From Gimesia chilikensis (GTDB taxonomy: Bacteria; Planctomycetota; Planctomycetia; Planctomycetales; Planctomycetaceae), in the NCBI RefSeq assembly GCF_007744075.1, contig NZ_CP036266.1:6685248-6749247 (forward strand): a DNA stretch of 64,000 bases, given 5' to 3'. Position 1 is the stretch's first letter. Each line of letters starts with the position of its first letter. Of the stretch, positions 20,551-30,284 are shown one piece after another. The position numbers were made by a program, and so were the translations under genes. Below the pieces are notes generated by a model. That model made no database searches and was not told the DNA's origin. It saw only the letters and a program-made list of their open reading frames with translations.

Positions 20551-21996
20551 ATGTATCGCAGCCTGCTGTGTCTGACCATGTTACTGTTACTGATTCAGCC
20601 CGCGATGGCGGAAGAGCGCCGTCAGCCGAACATCCTGTTCATCCTGGTGGATGACCTGGGCAAGGAGTGGATCAGCAGTTACGGAGGTGAGGGAGTCTGG
20701 ACGCCGGCCATCGATCAGCTGGCGACGACCGGGATGAAGTTCAACAACGCGTGGTGTATGCCGCAGTGCACGCCGACGCGAGTGACGCTGCTCACAGGTC
20801 AGTATCCATTTCGGCATGGCTGGACCAATCACTGGGATGTGCCCCGCTGGGGCGCGGGTGCGCATTTTGATCCGAGTTTGAATACGACGTTCGCCAATGT
20901 GCTCCGCGACGCCGGTTACAAAACGTGTGCAGTGGGGAAGTGGCAGATCGACGATTTTCGTGTGGAACCGAAGGCGATGGAGGAAGCGGGCTTTGATGAC
21001 TGGTGCATGTGGACGGGGTATGAAGCAGATAACCCGCCGAGTGCCGAGCGGTACTGGAATCCCTATATCAATATCAAGGGGAAAGGGAGCAAGACCTTTG
21101 AAGGTGAATTCGGCCCCGATATTTTCTGTAATTACCTCGCGGACTTCATTCAGAAACACAAAGACGAGCCGATGCTGCTCTATTATCCGATGGTGCTGAC
21201 ACACAGTCCGCTGACGACGACGCCCGACAATAAACAGGATTTCGAAAACGACAACGACCTGGATCAAAGTGAGCGAAAGCAAAAGATGTTCGCCGGTATG
21301 GTGCGTTACACCAACAAGCTGGTCGGACGGTTGCTCATTGCGCTGGACGCTGCCGGGGTGCGTGAGAATACGATTATCGTCTTTACCACCGATAACGGTA
21401 CCGGCGGCCAGAGCAACAAACGCCATGGTCGTATGGTGCGGGGTGGTAAGACGAAGATGACCGAACAGAACGGGACTGCGATGCCGTTCATCGTCAACTG
21501 CCTGGGTACAGTACCCGCGGGTGTGGAGACGGACGCCCTGATCGACTTCACCGATATTCTGCCCACGTTTGCCGAACTGGCGGGAGCCAAGTTGCCGGCG
21601 GATCGCGTGGTGGATGGGAAATCGTTCGCGCCGTTGATTCTGGGTAAGACGCAGACAGGGCCGCGCAACTGGATTCTCTCGATGGGTGGCGGACCGGCGG
21701 CGCTGCGTGACGGACGCGTTCAGCCCGCGCTGGATTACGACGACCGTGTGATTCGCGACAAAGATTATAAGCTGTGGATCAATGCGAAGGGGAAACCGGT
21801 CAAGCTGTATCAGATCAGCGGCGACGCGTGGGAAGAGAAGAACCTGATCGACTCTGATGATCCAGAAGACCAGGCTGCTTTGAAACGGCTGACCGAGATC
21901 GCAGACCAGTTCCCGGAAAAAGATGCTGCTCCGCGGTACGAAAAGAATCCACCACAGAAGTGGGATCAGAAACCGGGAATTCCGGGCGGGGGGTAA
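20551..21996 (+). CDS. Secreted sulfatase
   Basis: A type I sulfatase of about 481 residues with a Sec signal peptide (MYRSLLCLTMLLLLIQPAMA). The catalytic motif is CTPTRVTLLTG (Cys to formylglycine), with the metal site LVDDLGKEW, the active-site Lys in GKWQID and the second metal site in FTTDNGTGG, all canonical. The ATG at 20551 has GAGAGG at a good distance; upstream in-frame starts would disrupt the signal peptide. The C-terminal region carries INAKGKPVKLYQISGDAWEE, the usual closing segment of this subfamily. Natural substrate cannot be told. It stands alone, opposite in direction to the riboswitch-controlled DUF1559 gene. Confidence 0.93.
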   Translation: MYRSLLCLTMLLLLIQPAMAEERRQPNILFILVDDLGKEWISSYGGEGVWTPAIDQLATTGMKFNNAWCMPQCTPTRVTLLTGQYPFRHGWTNHWDVPRWGAGAHFDPSLNTTFANVLRDAGYKTCAVGKWQIDDFRVEPKAMEEAGFDDWCMWTGYEADNPPSAERYWNPYINIKGKGSKTFEGEFGPDIFCNYLADFIQKHKDEPMLLYYPMVLTHSPLTTTPDNKQDFENDNDLDQSERKQKMFAGMVRYTNKLVGRLLIALDAAGVRENTIIVFTTDNGTGGQSNKRHGRMVRGGKTKMTEQNGTAMPFIVNCLGTVPAGVETDALIDFTDILPTFAELAGAKLPADRVVDGKSFAPLILGKTQTGPRNWILSMGGGPAALRDGRVQPALDYDDRVIRDKDYKLWINAKGKPVKLYQISGDAWEEKNLIDSDDPEDQAALKRLTEIADQFPEKDAAPRYEKNPPQKWDQKPGIPGGG

Positions 21997-22065
21997 AAGG
22001 AAAAAGGGGAAGGCGGAAACAAAGAGGTAAATGGTTCAGACAGTCTATTTTATTCAGAGTGCAGA

Positions 22066-22677
22066 ATGATAAATTATGATAAAGAAACACTGACGTTTCT
22101 CTGTGAAGATCAATTCAGTTTTCCGATTGTGTTTGAGAAACTGAAAGCTCTCTTTATAGATTTTCCAAAAACAATTTTTGGAGTTGTATATGCATCATGC
22201 GTTATATGCTTTATTTCCCTCAGATATTTCCCTAATAACATCATAGCGTTTATAGTCGTTGCTTTGCTGCTTTTCGGTGTCATCTCACTCCCCAGCAGTT
22301 TTAGCGAAATTCGGACTATCGTAGAAATATTTCTTATTGCCATTGCCGGCATTGCTGCACTCTTATTTGTAGCGATCATTCTCTTGATCTTTATCCCCCC
22401 GGAAGTCTCTTTTGAAAAGGAGAGAATTAAAATTGGGGGAAAATCCATCAAATCAAAAGAAATTATCCGGATTCAGATTACTGAGACCCCAAAGTCATAT
22501 CACATCATTCTTCATTACAGGGATTCAGACGCCAAATCTGATTCTCAAGACACTTTATACCTTGTAATTAATGAATCCACCAAAGAAAAGTTGAGTAAAA
22601 TGAGTGCCTGGTGTGAGCAAAGATCGACCCAGGTTGAGATAGCTTCAAACAGAATGGATTCCCTTAATACTGATTAA
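22066..22677 (+). CDS. Hypothetical membrane protein
   Basis: A 203-residue protein with two or three membrane helices (about 37-60, 62-80, 88-115), then a soluble C-terminal beta-rich domain (VSFEKERIKIGGKSIKSKEII and YHIILHYRD) that resembles a small PH-like domain of bacterial membrane proteins; this likeness is weak. The gene is clearly more AT-rich than its surroundings and has few of the Arg and Gly codons common here, a possible sign of acquisition. The ribosome site is poor. It begins the accessory run that continues to 25139. Function unknown. Confidence 0.65.
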   Translation: MINYDKETLTFLCEDQFSFPIVFEKLKALFIDFPKTIFGVVYASCVICFISLRYFPNNIIAFIVVALLLFGVISLPSSFSEIRTIVEIFLIAIAGIAALLFVAIILLIFIPPEVSFEKERIKIGGKSIKSKEIIRIQITETPKSYHIILHYRDSDAKSDSQDTLYLVINESTKEKLSKMSAWCEQRSTQVEIASNRMDSLNTD

Positions 22678-22693
22678 AAGAGATTAAAACTAC

Positions 22694-23107
22694 ATGACGA
22701 GTACGGAATTCTGGTTAACGCCGCTGATCCTGTTGCCGGGGGTGGCGTTGCTGATTGGTTCGACTTCGGCCCGCTTTGGTCAGATCCATACCGAGTTTCA
22801 CCATCTGCTGGATCACCCCGATGCGGGGGCGCAGATTCTGTCACGCAATCTGCAGCAGCGGGCGCGGCTGTTCCGCGATGCGCTGGCGAGCCTGTATGTC
22901 AGCGTGGGACTGTTTTCGCTGGGAAGTCTGCTGGGGGGTGTTGTGAATCTCTGGCGGCCGCAATCGCTCTGGTTTGTGGGCGGGCTGATCATCGTCGGCA
23001 TCGGCTGCGTGGTGTTCGCCTCGGTGCAGCTCGTGCGTGAATCGCTGTTGAGTCTGAATGTGATCGACGAACATCTAGAGCGAATCGAGCGTGATTGTAA
23101 GCGGTGA
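22694..23107 (+). CDS. DUF2721-like membrane protein
   Basis: A 137-residue inner membrane protein with a helix at the N-terminus (FWLTPLILLPGVALLIGS), a central soluble helical part (RFGQIHTEFHHLLDHP), and two further helices (YVSVGLFSLGSLLGGVV and WFVGGLIIVGIGCVVFA). This plan and the SARFGQIHTE phrase resemble DUF2721, a family of unknown function. The gene has normal base composition, unlike the gene before it, and starts 16 bases after that gene's stop. No catalytic motif is visible. A role cannot be proposed. Confidence 0.6.
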   Translation: MTSTEFWLTPLILLPGVALLIGSTSARFGQIHTEFHHLLDHPDAGAQILSRNLQQRARLFRDALASLYVSVGLFSLGSLLGGVVNLWRPQSLWFVGGLIIVGIGCVVFASVQLVRESLLSLNVIDEHLERIERDCKR

Positions 23108-23164
23108 ATGGTGCTAAGTTAGAACGGCGACGCCTGAACCAGGAATCATCCAGAAAGATATCGA

Positions 23165-24592
23165 ATGAAAAAGAGTGAGGCTCAATCACTAAATAACTTT
23201 AGTGAAATGCACGCAATCAAAGAGGCAATTGCAACTAAATATCCTCCCACGAGATCTCTGACTGAGACGAGACGCATTCGCTGGGGATTTTCCGGAGCCT
23301 TCGTTGAATTATATCAAGAATGGCTCGCAGACGAGGCGTTTGTTCCAATTGGGTTGTTTAAAACAACTCCAGTCAGGCCCCGGGTAAATAACATTCCTGA
23401 TTTTTATTGCTCTGCTTATTATCATCCCCAGGAACAAATTGAGGCCCTGATCTACAAAGGGGGAGGTCCAGCAGGAATTGAATTCGTACGTTATAACGCG
23501 GATTCAACCATAACCATTACAACAATGGATATGCAGATGTTGACACCGGCTACTACGCCTGATTTTTATCACCGCATCGGACCTGAACCAGACCCTGAGT
23601 CACTACAAGAGGTGGAAGACTATCTTACCGTTTTTCGAGAAATGCTGGAGGCGATTCGTACGGAACCCCTGCCTGAATGTGGATGTCTCGAACTCAACTC
23701 AGAGGAGTTTCTGCAACGTTTTGAGAACCGTTATGCACGTCTGATGGAAGAAGTCGATCAGAAAATTGACTCCCTTCTTGAATCATCGAAACCAGTTGGA
23801 AAACGATTTTGTTTATTCATTTTTGTTCTTAAAGAACCTATGGAAAAAGTTTTAAAGCACAATATTCACGAATTTAAAGGCTTTGAATTTCATAATATAT
23901 CTGCAGAGCAGCTTATTCAAAAAATCGGTATTTCATTCGATATCATGTGTTACAAGCACCTGGAATTTGCGAAAGCGATTACCCCCGTATCATACATGCA
24001 GCAGGGTGTGGATGCCGCATTGGAATATTTTTTCGGGAACTGGTGGCAAGAGGGAACAGGTTATGAAGGGCTGAGTGAGTCTGAGAAAAACAGGGAATTA
24101 CACTGGATTGAACCCTTCGTACATGGAATGCTGTTCATATTGCTTTTGCAGAGGTGGGATGATCTTTCGAAGCTCTGTTCCTGGTTACATGCGGATATTG
24201 AAATTGAGGATACGACAGACTTTGAAAAAGAAGTTCTCCTGTTCTTCAAGCTGGTAGCATCGAGCCTGCTTCCGGAACCATTGGCCGGGCTGGATGAAAT
24301 CAGATCAAGCATCGAGCGTTGCAGACTGAAGCGGCCAAAGCTGTTATTGAAAATCTGGGACGCCATTGAAGCGATGGATCAAAGTGCGTATGAACAATCG
24401 ATGGATGAGTCTCTGACTCTCTATTTAGAGTCGGTTGAATCTTACATCAAAAAAGGGCTGTTCCAATTCTGTGTCGCAGAATTTCAGTCGGTCTTATGCC
24501 TGATCGCTTTGAAGAAAGGTCTCGCATTTCCAAAGTTACCCGAAAAATCAGCGGCTGCTCTGGTGACCAGAGAAACGCTCGGTCTTTCATAG
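23165..24592 (+). CDS. Hypothetical protein, possible Imm49-type immunity domain
   Basis: A 475-residue cytoplasmic protein. The first 130 residues form an alpha/beta region (FVRYNADSTITITTMDMQML), the middle is acidic and helical, and the last 200 residues are helical with FGNWWQEGTGYE, LHWIEPFVHGMLFILLL, RWDDLSKLCSWL and KRPKLLLKIWDAIEAMD. The C-terminal pattern recalls Imm49-type immunity proteins, where a Trp-rich helical repeat is followed by a Leu-rich segment, but this is a weak match by memory. The ATG at 23165 begins MKKSEAQS. It is 10 bases before the next gene, whose AAGGA site lies between them, so they are probably co-expressed. More AT-rich than the core genes nearby. Confidence 0.6.
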   Translation: MKKSEAQSLNNFSEMHAIKEAIATKYPPTRSLTETRRIRWGFSGAFVELYQEWLADEAFVPIGLFKTTPVRPRVNNIPDFYCSAYYHPQEQIEALIYKGGGPAGIEFVRYNADSTITITTMDMQMLTPATTPDFYHRIGPEPDPESLQEVEDYLTVFREMLEAIRTEPLPECGCLELNSEEFLQRFENRYARLMEEVDQKIDSLLESSKPVGKRFCLFIFVLKEPMEKVLKHNIHEFKGFEFHNISAEQLIQKIGISFDIMCYKHLEFAKAITPVSYMQQGVDAALEYFFGNWWQEGTGYEGLSESEKNRELHWIEPFVHGMLFILLLQRWDDLSKLCSWLHADIEIEDTTDFEKEVLLFFKLVASSLLPEPLAGLDEIRSSIERCRLKRPKLLLKIWDAIEAMDQSAYEQSMDESLTLYLESVESYIKKGLFQFCVAEFQSVLCLIALKKGLAFPKLPEKSAAALVTRETLGLS

Positions 24593-24602
24593 AAGGAATC
24601 TT

Positions 24603-25139
24603 ATGAGTTACAGCCTTGTGGTTTATCTTGTGGACCAGGATCAAATCAGCCCCCTCATTAATTCAAAAGACTCTGACTTATTCCAGCGCCTGAAGGAACA
24701 TGTTCTGGATGACCTTGATGAGGATGAATGGGAGGACGAAGATTTTAACCTCAAAGCAGGTTTAGAGCATCTGGTGTTCGGTGTGCCCATCAGTGAAGAT
24801 GATCTGCATATGGCAGGTTATGGTCTGGAAAAGCTCTGTCATTTTGCTGGTGGCGAAATGCTGGACACCGACCGGTTCGACTCAATTCATTATGGCTTTC
24901 TGGAGAACGTAAAGTGCGTTTTACCGCTCGTTGACCGTGGTGCTCCCTTTGCAATAACCGCCTGGGATGATTTCCCCTATGTGGGCTATCTCACCCGCGA
25001 TGAATGCAGGAAACTCAGCGCCGAGACAGAAGAGCTGGATCATCCTGACCAGCAAATACTGCTGGCTCAAAATGACTTTTTTAAATGGGTCGATGCAGCG
25101 GCAGATAAAAATAAAGACCTGATTGGATTTTATTATTGA
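24603..25139 (+). CDS. DUF7691-like protein
   Basis: A 178-residue acidic soluble protein beginning MSYSLVVYLVDQDQI, with an acidic stretch DDLDEDEWEDEDF, then AGLEHLVFGVPI and AGYGLEKLCHFAGGEML, and a C-terminal YVGYLTRDEC. The YG-L-LC-GE pattern recalls DUF7691, small proteins of unknown function that occur in toxin-immunity neighbourhoods. AAGGA precedes the ATG at a good distance. Together with the gene before it, it forms a two-gene unit. No toxin is visible. Both the family and any immunity role are tentative. Confidence 0.6.
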   Translation: MSYSLVVYLVDQDQISPLINSKDSDLFQRLKEHVLDDLDEDEWEDEDFNLKAGLEHLVFGVPISEDDLHMAGYGLEKLCHFAGGEMLDTDRFDSIHYGFLENVKCVLPLVDRGAPFAITAWDDFPYVGYLTRDECRKLSAETEELDHPDQQILLAQNDFFKWVDAAADKNKDLIGFYY

Positions 25140-25250
25140 TCGATCATAACGGTGTCAGCAAATGTATGGCGTGAGACCTGCCGTGTTTTGATTGAACCAC
25201 GAAAGGCACGAAACGGTCAGCGACAGAAAGCGGACTTCAACGTCATTGCG

Positions 25251-26153
25251 TTACTTCTCCGCCGGAAACTGTTTCATTAATTCTGTGGCGGCTTGCTGTG
25301 TGGCTTTCCAGTCGCCGGTTTCCTGGGGGATGGCTTTGACGATGACGGTGAAGTCGAGCTTGTCTCCCTGTTTGAAAGCCTGGCCGTCGTTGTGGCGGAG
25401 GTAGTACTTGTGGTAGCGGTCGAGGTCCCAGATCATGCTGGCACTTTTGTTGCCGGTGATGACACGGGGGGTGTAACAGAGCACGCTGAGCTGTTCGGCC
25501 GGATTGAACTGGGCGACCCAGGATGTGTCCTGACTGACGGCCATTTTCTTTGAGTGCGAGAGCGGGCCGGTTTCGATGGTGCCGTCGGGGAGGCGGGCCA
25601 TCCATTTCGTGGAGCTTGGCGGGAAGCAGTGCATGAAGTAATAGAGCAGGTCGAGCTCGCAGTCTGCGAGGGCTTCCAGCTGTGTGCGTTCGAAGACTTC
25701 GGAATTGGTGACCGTGGTTTCGGCGCGGACTTTGAATTTCCAGATCGTGGATTCCTTGATGAACTCAATTCGCTGGCCTTTGATTGTCTCGCCGGTCTTC
25801 GTGATGGGAACTTCTTTGCCGTCGACAATGAGCTGTAATTTGTGAACGACCTCGCGGCCTCCTTCTTTGTGGCCGGTGCCCCACCACTGTTGTCCCTTGG
25901 GACGCATGACAGTGCCGTACTGTCCGTTGTTGAGACCGAACTCGTGCCCTTTATAAAACATCTTATCGATGGTCCAGCCACTGGCGGCGTCCATGGGGAT
26001 AGTGTAGTTGTCTGTCTCGAGCGTGAGGAAGCCGGTTTCGGGAACGCCGGGATCGTAAAGACGGTCCGGGCCCTGATCGGCGGCCGGTAACGGGCTGACA
26101 GAGAGGAACAGAAGGGAGAGACAGCAGGCGAGCAACGGTCGGGCGAGCATCAT
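25251..26153 (-). CDS. Secreted protein of unknown function
   Basis: A 300-residue exported protein (signal peptide LARPLLACCLSLLFLSVSPLPA). The mature part is beta-rich, with YTIPMDAASGWTIDKMFYKG, FGLNNGQYGTVMRPKG and HCFPPSSTKWMARLPDG, the general look of a galactose-mutarotase-like or carbohydrate-binding sandwich as seen in several planctomycete secreted proteins. No catalytic residues can be assigned. ATG codons at 26153 and 26150 are both possible. It is convergent with the gene at 24603 and divergent from the amidohydrolase gene. I do not recognise a named family. Confidence 0.7.
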   Translation of the reverse strand: MMLARPLLACCLSLLFLSVSPLPAADQGPDRLYDPGVPETGFLTLETDNYTIPMDAASGWTIDKMFYKGHEFGLNNGQYGTVMRPKGQQWWGTGHKEGGREVVHKLQLIVDGKEVPITKTGETIKGQRIEFIKESTIWKFKVRAETTVTNSEVFERTQLEALADCELDLLYYFMHCFPPSSTKWMARLPDGTIETGPLSHSKKMAVSQDTSWVAQFNPAEQLSVLCYTPRVITGNKSASMIWDLDRYHKYYLRHNDGQAFKQGDKLDFTVIVKAIPQETGDWKATQQAATELMKQFPAEK

Positions 26154-26322
26154 TTCAAACTCTTTTCAACAGGCGGTTGACAGGTGTTTCGCCCGTGAAT
26201 GCACCGGCGAAAATTCAGATTCATGCGTGATAACTTAACGTTGTTTATGATATATTGAAAGTGATTCATAAAGGTACGATTTTAATCCAGCGCTGCATAA
26301 ATTTGAATGAAACGAGGTAGAT

Positions 26323-27276
26323 ATGTGGAATCCGCCCCTCTCGCGACGTGGTTTTCTATATGCAACAGGCGCGGCCTGCTGCAGTGCGTTTTTGCCTGTG
26401 AGTGCAGCCGCTGATCCGGCGCAACAGGCGAAGAAATATAAGAAGCTGGACTGCCATCTGCATATCAACCATAAGGGACGCACGATTGAAGATACGATCA
26501 AGCATATGGATAACACCGGAACGGAGAAGGCGTTCATCCTGCCTTTAGAGACGGGAGAAGGGGGCGTGACGCTAAGGACCGAAACCGTGCTGCATGCGTT
26601 TCACCAGTACCCGGAGCGTCTGATTCCTTTCTGCCAGACCGATATTCGTCAGCCGGATGTGATCGAGCGGATTCGTGCTTACCACCTGCTCGGCTGCCGG
26701 GGGATCGGCGAACAGAAGGAGCATCTGCCTTTAAATGACAAACGGGTGGAAGCAGTCATCGCGGAGTGCGACGAACTCAACTGGCCGATCACTATTCATT
26801 TCCAGGATGACAAAAAAGGATTCAACCAGGGGATCGAACAATACCTGGAACCGTATCTGAAGAAATACCAGCGGGTGCGGATCATCGGGCATGCTCAGTC
26901 CTTCTGGTCACATATCAGTGCCGATGTTCCATCGCCGGATAAGACACTCTATCCACGGGGACCAGTCAAGCCGGGTGGTCTGCTGGATCATCTGCTGAGC
27001 AATTATCCGAACCTGTATGCGGACATGTCCGCCGGCAGCGGGTTTAATGCGCTGGCGCGGGATGAAGAATTCACCGCCGGTTTCCTGGAACGGCATCCGA
27101 AACAGATGCTGTTCGGCAGCGACTGTCCCTGTAGCGATGGTCGCGGTGGCGAGTTCAATGGTGTCTGTTACAGCACGCGTCTGCAGGAGTTCCTCGTGCG
27201 GATGGTGAAAGATGAAGCCACGCTGCAGGATATCTTCTACAACAACGCCGAACGCGCCTTGAACGGGAATGCGTGA
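26323..27276 (+). CDS. Tat-exported amidohydrolase family protein
   Basis: A metal-dependent hydrolase of the amidohydrolase (TIM-barrel, Amidohydro_2) family, 317 residues. The Tat signal is SRRGFLYATGAACCSAF. Metal ligands are visible: HxH in DCHLHINH (His45, His47), the His in WPITIHFQ, the His in RIIGHAQSFW, and the final Asp in LFGSDCPCSD. This set fits a one- or two-metal site. A good ribosome site (CGAGGT) precedes the ATG. The stop overlaps the next gene's region, which begins immediately after, so the two are probably one operon. The substrate is unknown; the family includes decarboxylases and lactonases. Confidence 0.88.
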   Translation: MWNPPLSRRGFLYATGAACCSAFLPVSAAADPAQQAKKYKKLDCHLHINHKGRTIEDTIKHMDNTGTEKAFILPLETGEGGVTLRTETVLHAFHQYPERLIPFCQTDIRQPDVIERIRAYHLLGCRGIGEQKEHLPLNDKRVEAVIAECDELNWPITIHFQDDKKGFNQGIEQYLEPYLKKYQRVRIIGHAQSFWSHISADVPSPDKTLYPRGPVKPGGLLDHLLSNYPNLYADMSAGSGFNALARDEEFTAGFLERHPKQMLFGSDCPCSDGRGGEFNGVCYSTRLQEFLVRMVKDEATLQDIFYNNAERALNGNA

Positions 27277-27293
27277 GTGGGAAGGGAAAGCTG

Positions 27294-30248
27294 ATGCGAA
27301 GTTTATGCCTGTCATTGCTGACGGGGGTGATGCTGTTACAGACTGCGATGGTGGATGAGAAAGCGGCGGACGCACTCTCATCGTTTCAGGTCAAGCCGGG
27401 ATTTCGTGTTGAACTGGTGGCAGCGGAGCCCTTGCTGCGGGATCCGGTGGCGCTGGCTTTTGATGAAAACGGTCGGATGTTCGTGGTGGAGTATCCGGAA
27501 TACAACCAGCAGTTCGCGAAAGACAAACAGCCGGTAACGGGCAGCGTGCGGATGCTGGAAGATACCGACGGGGACGGGCAGTATGACAAGAGCACGGTGT
27601 ACGTCTCGGACCTGGCGGCGCCGTCTGCGGTCGCCTGTTACAACGGGGGGCTGTTCGTGGCAGCCGCTCCCGACCTGCTGTTCTGTAAGGATACGGACGG
27701 GGACGGAACAGCCAATACGCGGGAGGTAGTCTTCACCGGCTTTCGTCGCCTGGAAAACAGAACCGATCCGTCATTGAATACGCTGCTCTGGGGACTCGAC
27801 AACCGGTTTCATGCCTGCACCAGTTATTCCGGTTCGGAAGTCCGAGCGGTGAAACATCCGGAGGAGCCGGCCCGCTCGATCAGAAATCGCGGGTTTCTGT
27901 TTGATCCGCGCACGCTGCGGTTCGATCTCTCCAGCGGCGGCGGACAGCATGGTCTGGCGATCGACGACTGGGGGCAGGAGTTTCTGTGCAACAACAGTTC
28001 GCCCGTGAAGATGCTGATGTACGATGATCGCTACCTGGCGCGGAATCCCTATCTCAAGGCGCCGGCTCCCGCGGTAGAAATCACCGAAGGGGGGAAGCAT
28101 ACGCAGCTGTTTCGCATCAGCCCGGAGGAAAACTGGCGGCAGGAGCGGACCCGCCTGCGAAACGAAGGCAAATTCCGGGGAAGCAATGAAGGGGGCAAAT
28201 CGTCCGGCTTCTTTACCTCTGCGACGGGCGTGACGATTTACCGGGGCGATGCCTGGCCGGCCGAATATCGGGGAAGCGTGTTTGTGGGTGAGCCCGCGAA
28301 TAACCTCGTATTTCGGGGACAACTGGAGCCAGACGGCGTGGGTCTGGTGGCCCGACGGGCGGATGCAGGTCGTGAATTTCTGGCCTCCACAGATACCCGG
28401 TTTCGACCGGTGCAGTTCGCTAACGGGCCAGATGGTAATCTGTATGTGATCGACATGAACCGCGACCTGATTGAAGGAGCAATGTTCCTGCCGCCCGAGT
28501 TACTCAAAAAAGTGAATGTCAACGGCGGTGATCAGCGGGGACGGATCTATCGGATCGTGCGGGAAGACTTTGAACATTCGTCGTTACCGCAATTGGGTAA
28601 GGCGACGACGACGGAACTGGTGCGACTGCTGGCCCATCGGAACGGCTGGCACCACGATACCGCGGCCCGGCTGATCTACGAACGACAGGATCAGGCGGCG
28701 GTTCCCCTGTTGAAACAACTGGCTGCTGAGTCCGATTATCCTGTGGCCCGGATGACGGCCCTGTATGCACTGGAGGGACTTGAGGCACTCGACGAAGCGA
28801 GTCTGCTGCGGGCCCTGAAAGATGATGTACCTGAAGTGCAGGTGCATGCGCTTCGGCTGGCTGAGCAGCGGGTACGGGAATCAAAAGCCGTGCGCGATCA
28901 ACTGCTGGCGATGGGTGAAGCCCCTGCCCTCAAGGTTCGCTATCAGCTCGCGTTTTCGCTGGGAGAACTGAAATCAACGACGGAGCGGAACGCAGTGTTA
29001 GCGTCGCTGGCGATGCGGGATGGTCAGAACCAGTGGATGGAACTGGCGATCTTGAGCTCCTTAGCAGAGGGGGCGGGGACCGTGTTTCAGCGGCTGGCCC
29101 GCGAGGAGGCGTATCGTCAATCCAAGATGGGCACACGAATGCTGACCGCACTGGCGCGACAGACGGGGGCTGCGGGTCGTCCGCAGGAAACAGAGGTTGT
29201 GCTTAACAGTCTGATGAAATGGAGCGCTGCTGAAGAGCAACAGGCAGCGGTGCTGCTGACGTTAATGGAAGCACAGCCGGAAAAGATGCGACGGACGTTT
29301 CTGAATCGGCACCAGGCTTCACTGAAACCGATTATGGGACGAGTGCTGGATGAGGCCCGGGCAGCGGCACTCGACACGCGAATGCCAGTCAAACAGCGAC
29401 TGACGGCGATTGAGCGGCTGGGGTTCGCTCCCTACGCGGAAGTACGGGATGTGTTCAGCGAGTTACTCGAACCTCAGCAGGTGAACCCGGTGCAGGTCGC
29501 TGCGATTGTTCAACTGGGACAGTTTCCGGATCAGGAGATCGCTGCGTTGCTCATCAGTGGCTGGCCGAAGATGACACCGGAGTTGAGAACCAAAGCCGCA
29601 GAGACGCTGCTGTCGCGTGCTGCCTGGAGCGAGGCACTGATCGATGCGATTGAAGCCGGAAGCATCGGTCGCGGGGACCTGAGCCCGGCACGGGTGGATC
29701 TGTTGAAACAGCATCCGGACAAACGGCTGGCCGATCGGGTCAAGCAACTGTATGCAGATCGTTCGCTGGCACGACGGGACGAGGTGGTTCAACAATACCA
29801 GTCCGCTCTGAAAACGGACGGTGATGTCGCCTCGGGTAAGGCGGTGTTTAAAAAGGTGTGTTCGGCCTGTCATCGTCTGGAAGGTGTGGGGACTGCGGTG
29901 GGCGCGGATCTGAAGGCGATTCGCGATCGTGGAAAGGCGGGAGTGCTGTTGCATATTCTGGATCCGAACCGCGAAGTGAAGCCGCAGTACATGAGTTATA
30001 CGCTGGTGCTGGAGAGCGGTCAGGTGCTGTCGGGAATGATTGCCGACGAAAGCGTGAACAGCATCACGGTCCGCAAACCGGACGGTACGAGTACGACGGT
30101 GCTGCGGATCAATATCGAAGAGATCCGCAGTTCAGGACTCTCCTTCATGCCCGAAGGTCTGGAGAAACAGATCGACCAGCGTGCGATGGCTGACCTGCTG
30201 GCGTACCTGATGAGCCTGCAGGCTGATGCTGCGGACGCGGGGAATTGA
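27294..30248 (+). CDS. PVC-type membrane-bound dehydrogenase with HEAT repeats and cytochrome c
   Basis: A 984-residue exported protein of the large planctomycete/verrucomicrobial family with an N-terminal six-bladed propeller dehydrogenase-like domain (about 20-430; EYPEYNQQFAKDKQPV, VRMLEDTDGDGQYD, GQHGLAIDDWGQEF, FANGPDGNLYVIDMNRD), a middle stretch of HEAT-type helical repeats (about 440-800), and a C-terminal c-type heme site CSACH at residues 856-860 with HILDPNREVKPQYM and a final beta segment. It probably oxidises a sugar or alcohol outside the cytoplasm and passes electrons through the heme. AAGGGAAAG precedes the ATG at 27294; a GTG at 27273 overlaps the amidohydrolase stop but has no better site. 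Confidence 0.9.
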   Translation: MRSLCLSLLTGVMLLQTAMVDEKAADALSSFQVKPGFRVELVAAEPLLRDPVALAFDENGRMFVVEYPEYNQQFAKDKQPVTGSVRMLEDTDGDGQYDKSTVYVSDLAAPSAVACYNGGLFVAAAPDLLFCKDTDGDGTANTREVVFTGFRRLENRTDPSLNTLLWGLDNRFHACTSYSGSEVRAVKHPEEPARSIRNRGFLFDPRTLRFDLSSGGGQHGLAIDDWGQEFLCNNSSPVKMLMYDDRYLARNPYLKAPAPAVEITEGGKHTQLFRISPEENWRQERTRLRNEGKFRGSNEGGKSSGFFTSATGVTIYRGDAWPAEYRGSVFVGEPANNLVFRGQLEPDGVGLVARRADAGREFLASTDTRFRPVQFANGPDGNLYVIDMNRDLIEGAMFLPPELLKKVNVNGGDQRGRIYRIVREDFEHSSLPQLGKATTTELVRLLAHRNGWHHDTAARLIYERQDQAAVPLLKQLAAESDYPVARMTALYALEGLEALDEASLLRALKDDVPEVQVHALRLAEQRVRESKAVRDQLLAMGEAPALKVRYQLAFSLGELKSTTERNAVLASLAMRDGQNQWMELAILSSLAEGAGTVFQRLAREEAYRQSKMGTRMLTALARQTGAAGRPQETEVVLNSLMKWSAAEEQQAAVLLTLMEAQPEKMRRTFLNRHQASLKPIMGRVLDEARAAALDTRMPVKQRLTAIERLGFAPYAEVRDVFSELLEPQQVNPVQVAAIVQLGQFPDQEIAALLISGWPKMTPELRTKAAETLLSRAAWSEALIDAIEAGSIGRGDLSPARVDLLKQHPDKRLADRVKQLYADRSLARRDEVVQQYQSALKTDGDVASGKAVFKKVCSACHRLEGVGTAVGADLKAIRDRGKAGVLLHILDPNREVKPQYMSYTLVLESGQVLSGMIADESVNSITVRKPDGTSTTVLRINIEEIRSSGLSFMPEGLEKQIDQRAMADLLAYLMSLQADAADAGN

Positions 30249-30284
30249 ATTCGCAGTGCTTCCGTACTCCCATCAGGGGGGCCA

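Noticed and set aside
25190-25225. Short phrase of the type found in dispersed intergenic repeats (ccacgaaaggcacgaaac)
   Set aside because: Only one copy occurs in this window, so repeat status cannot be supported.
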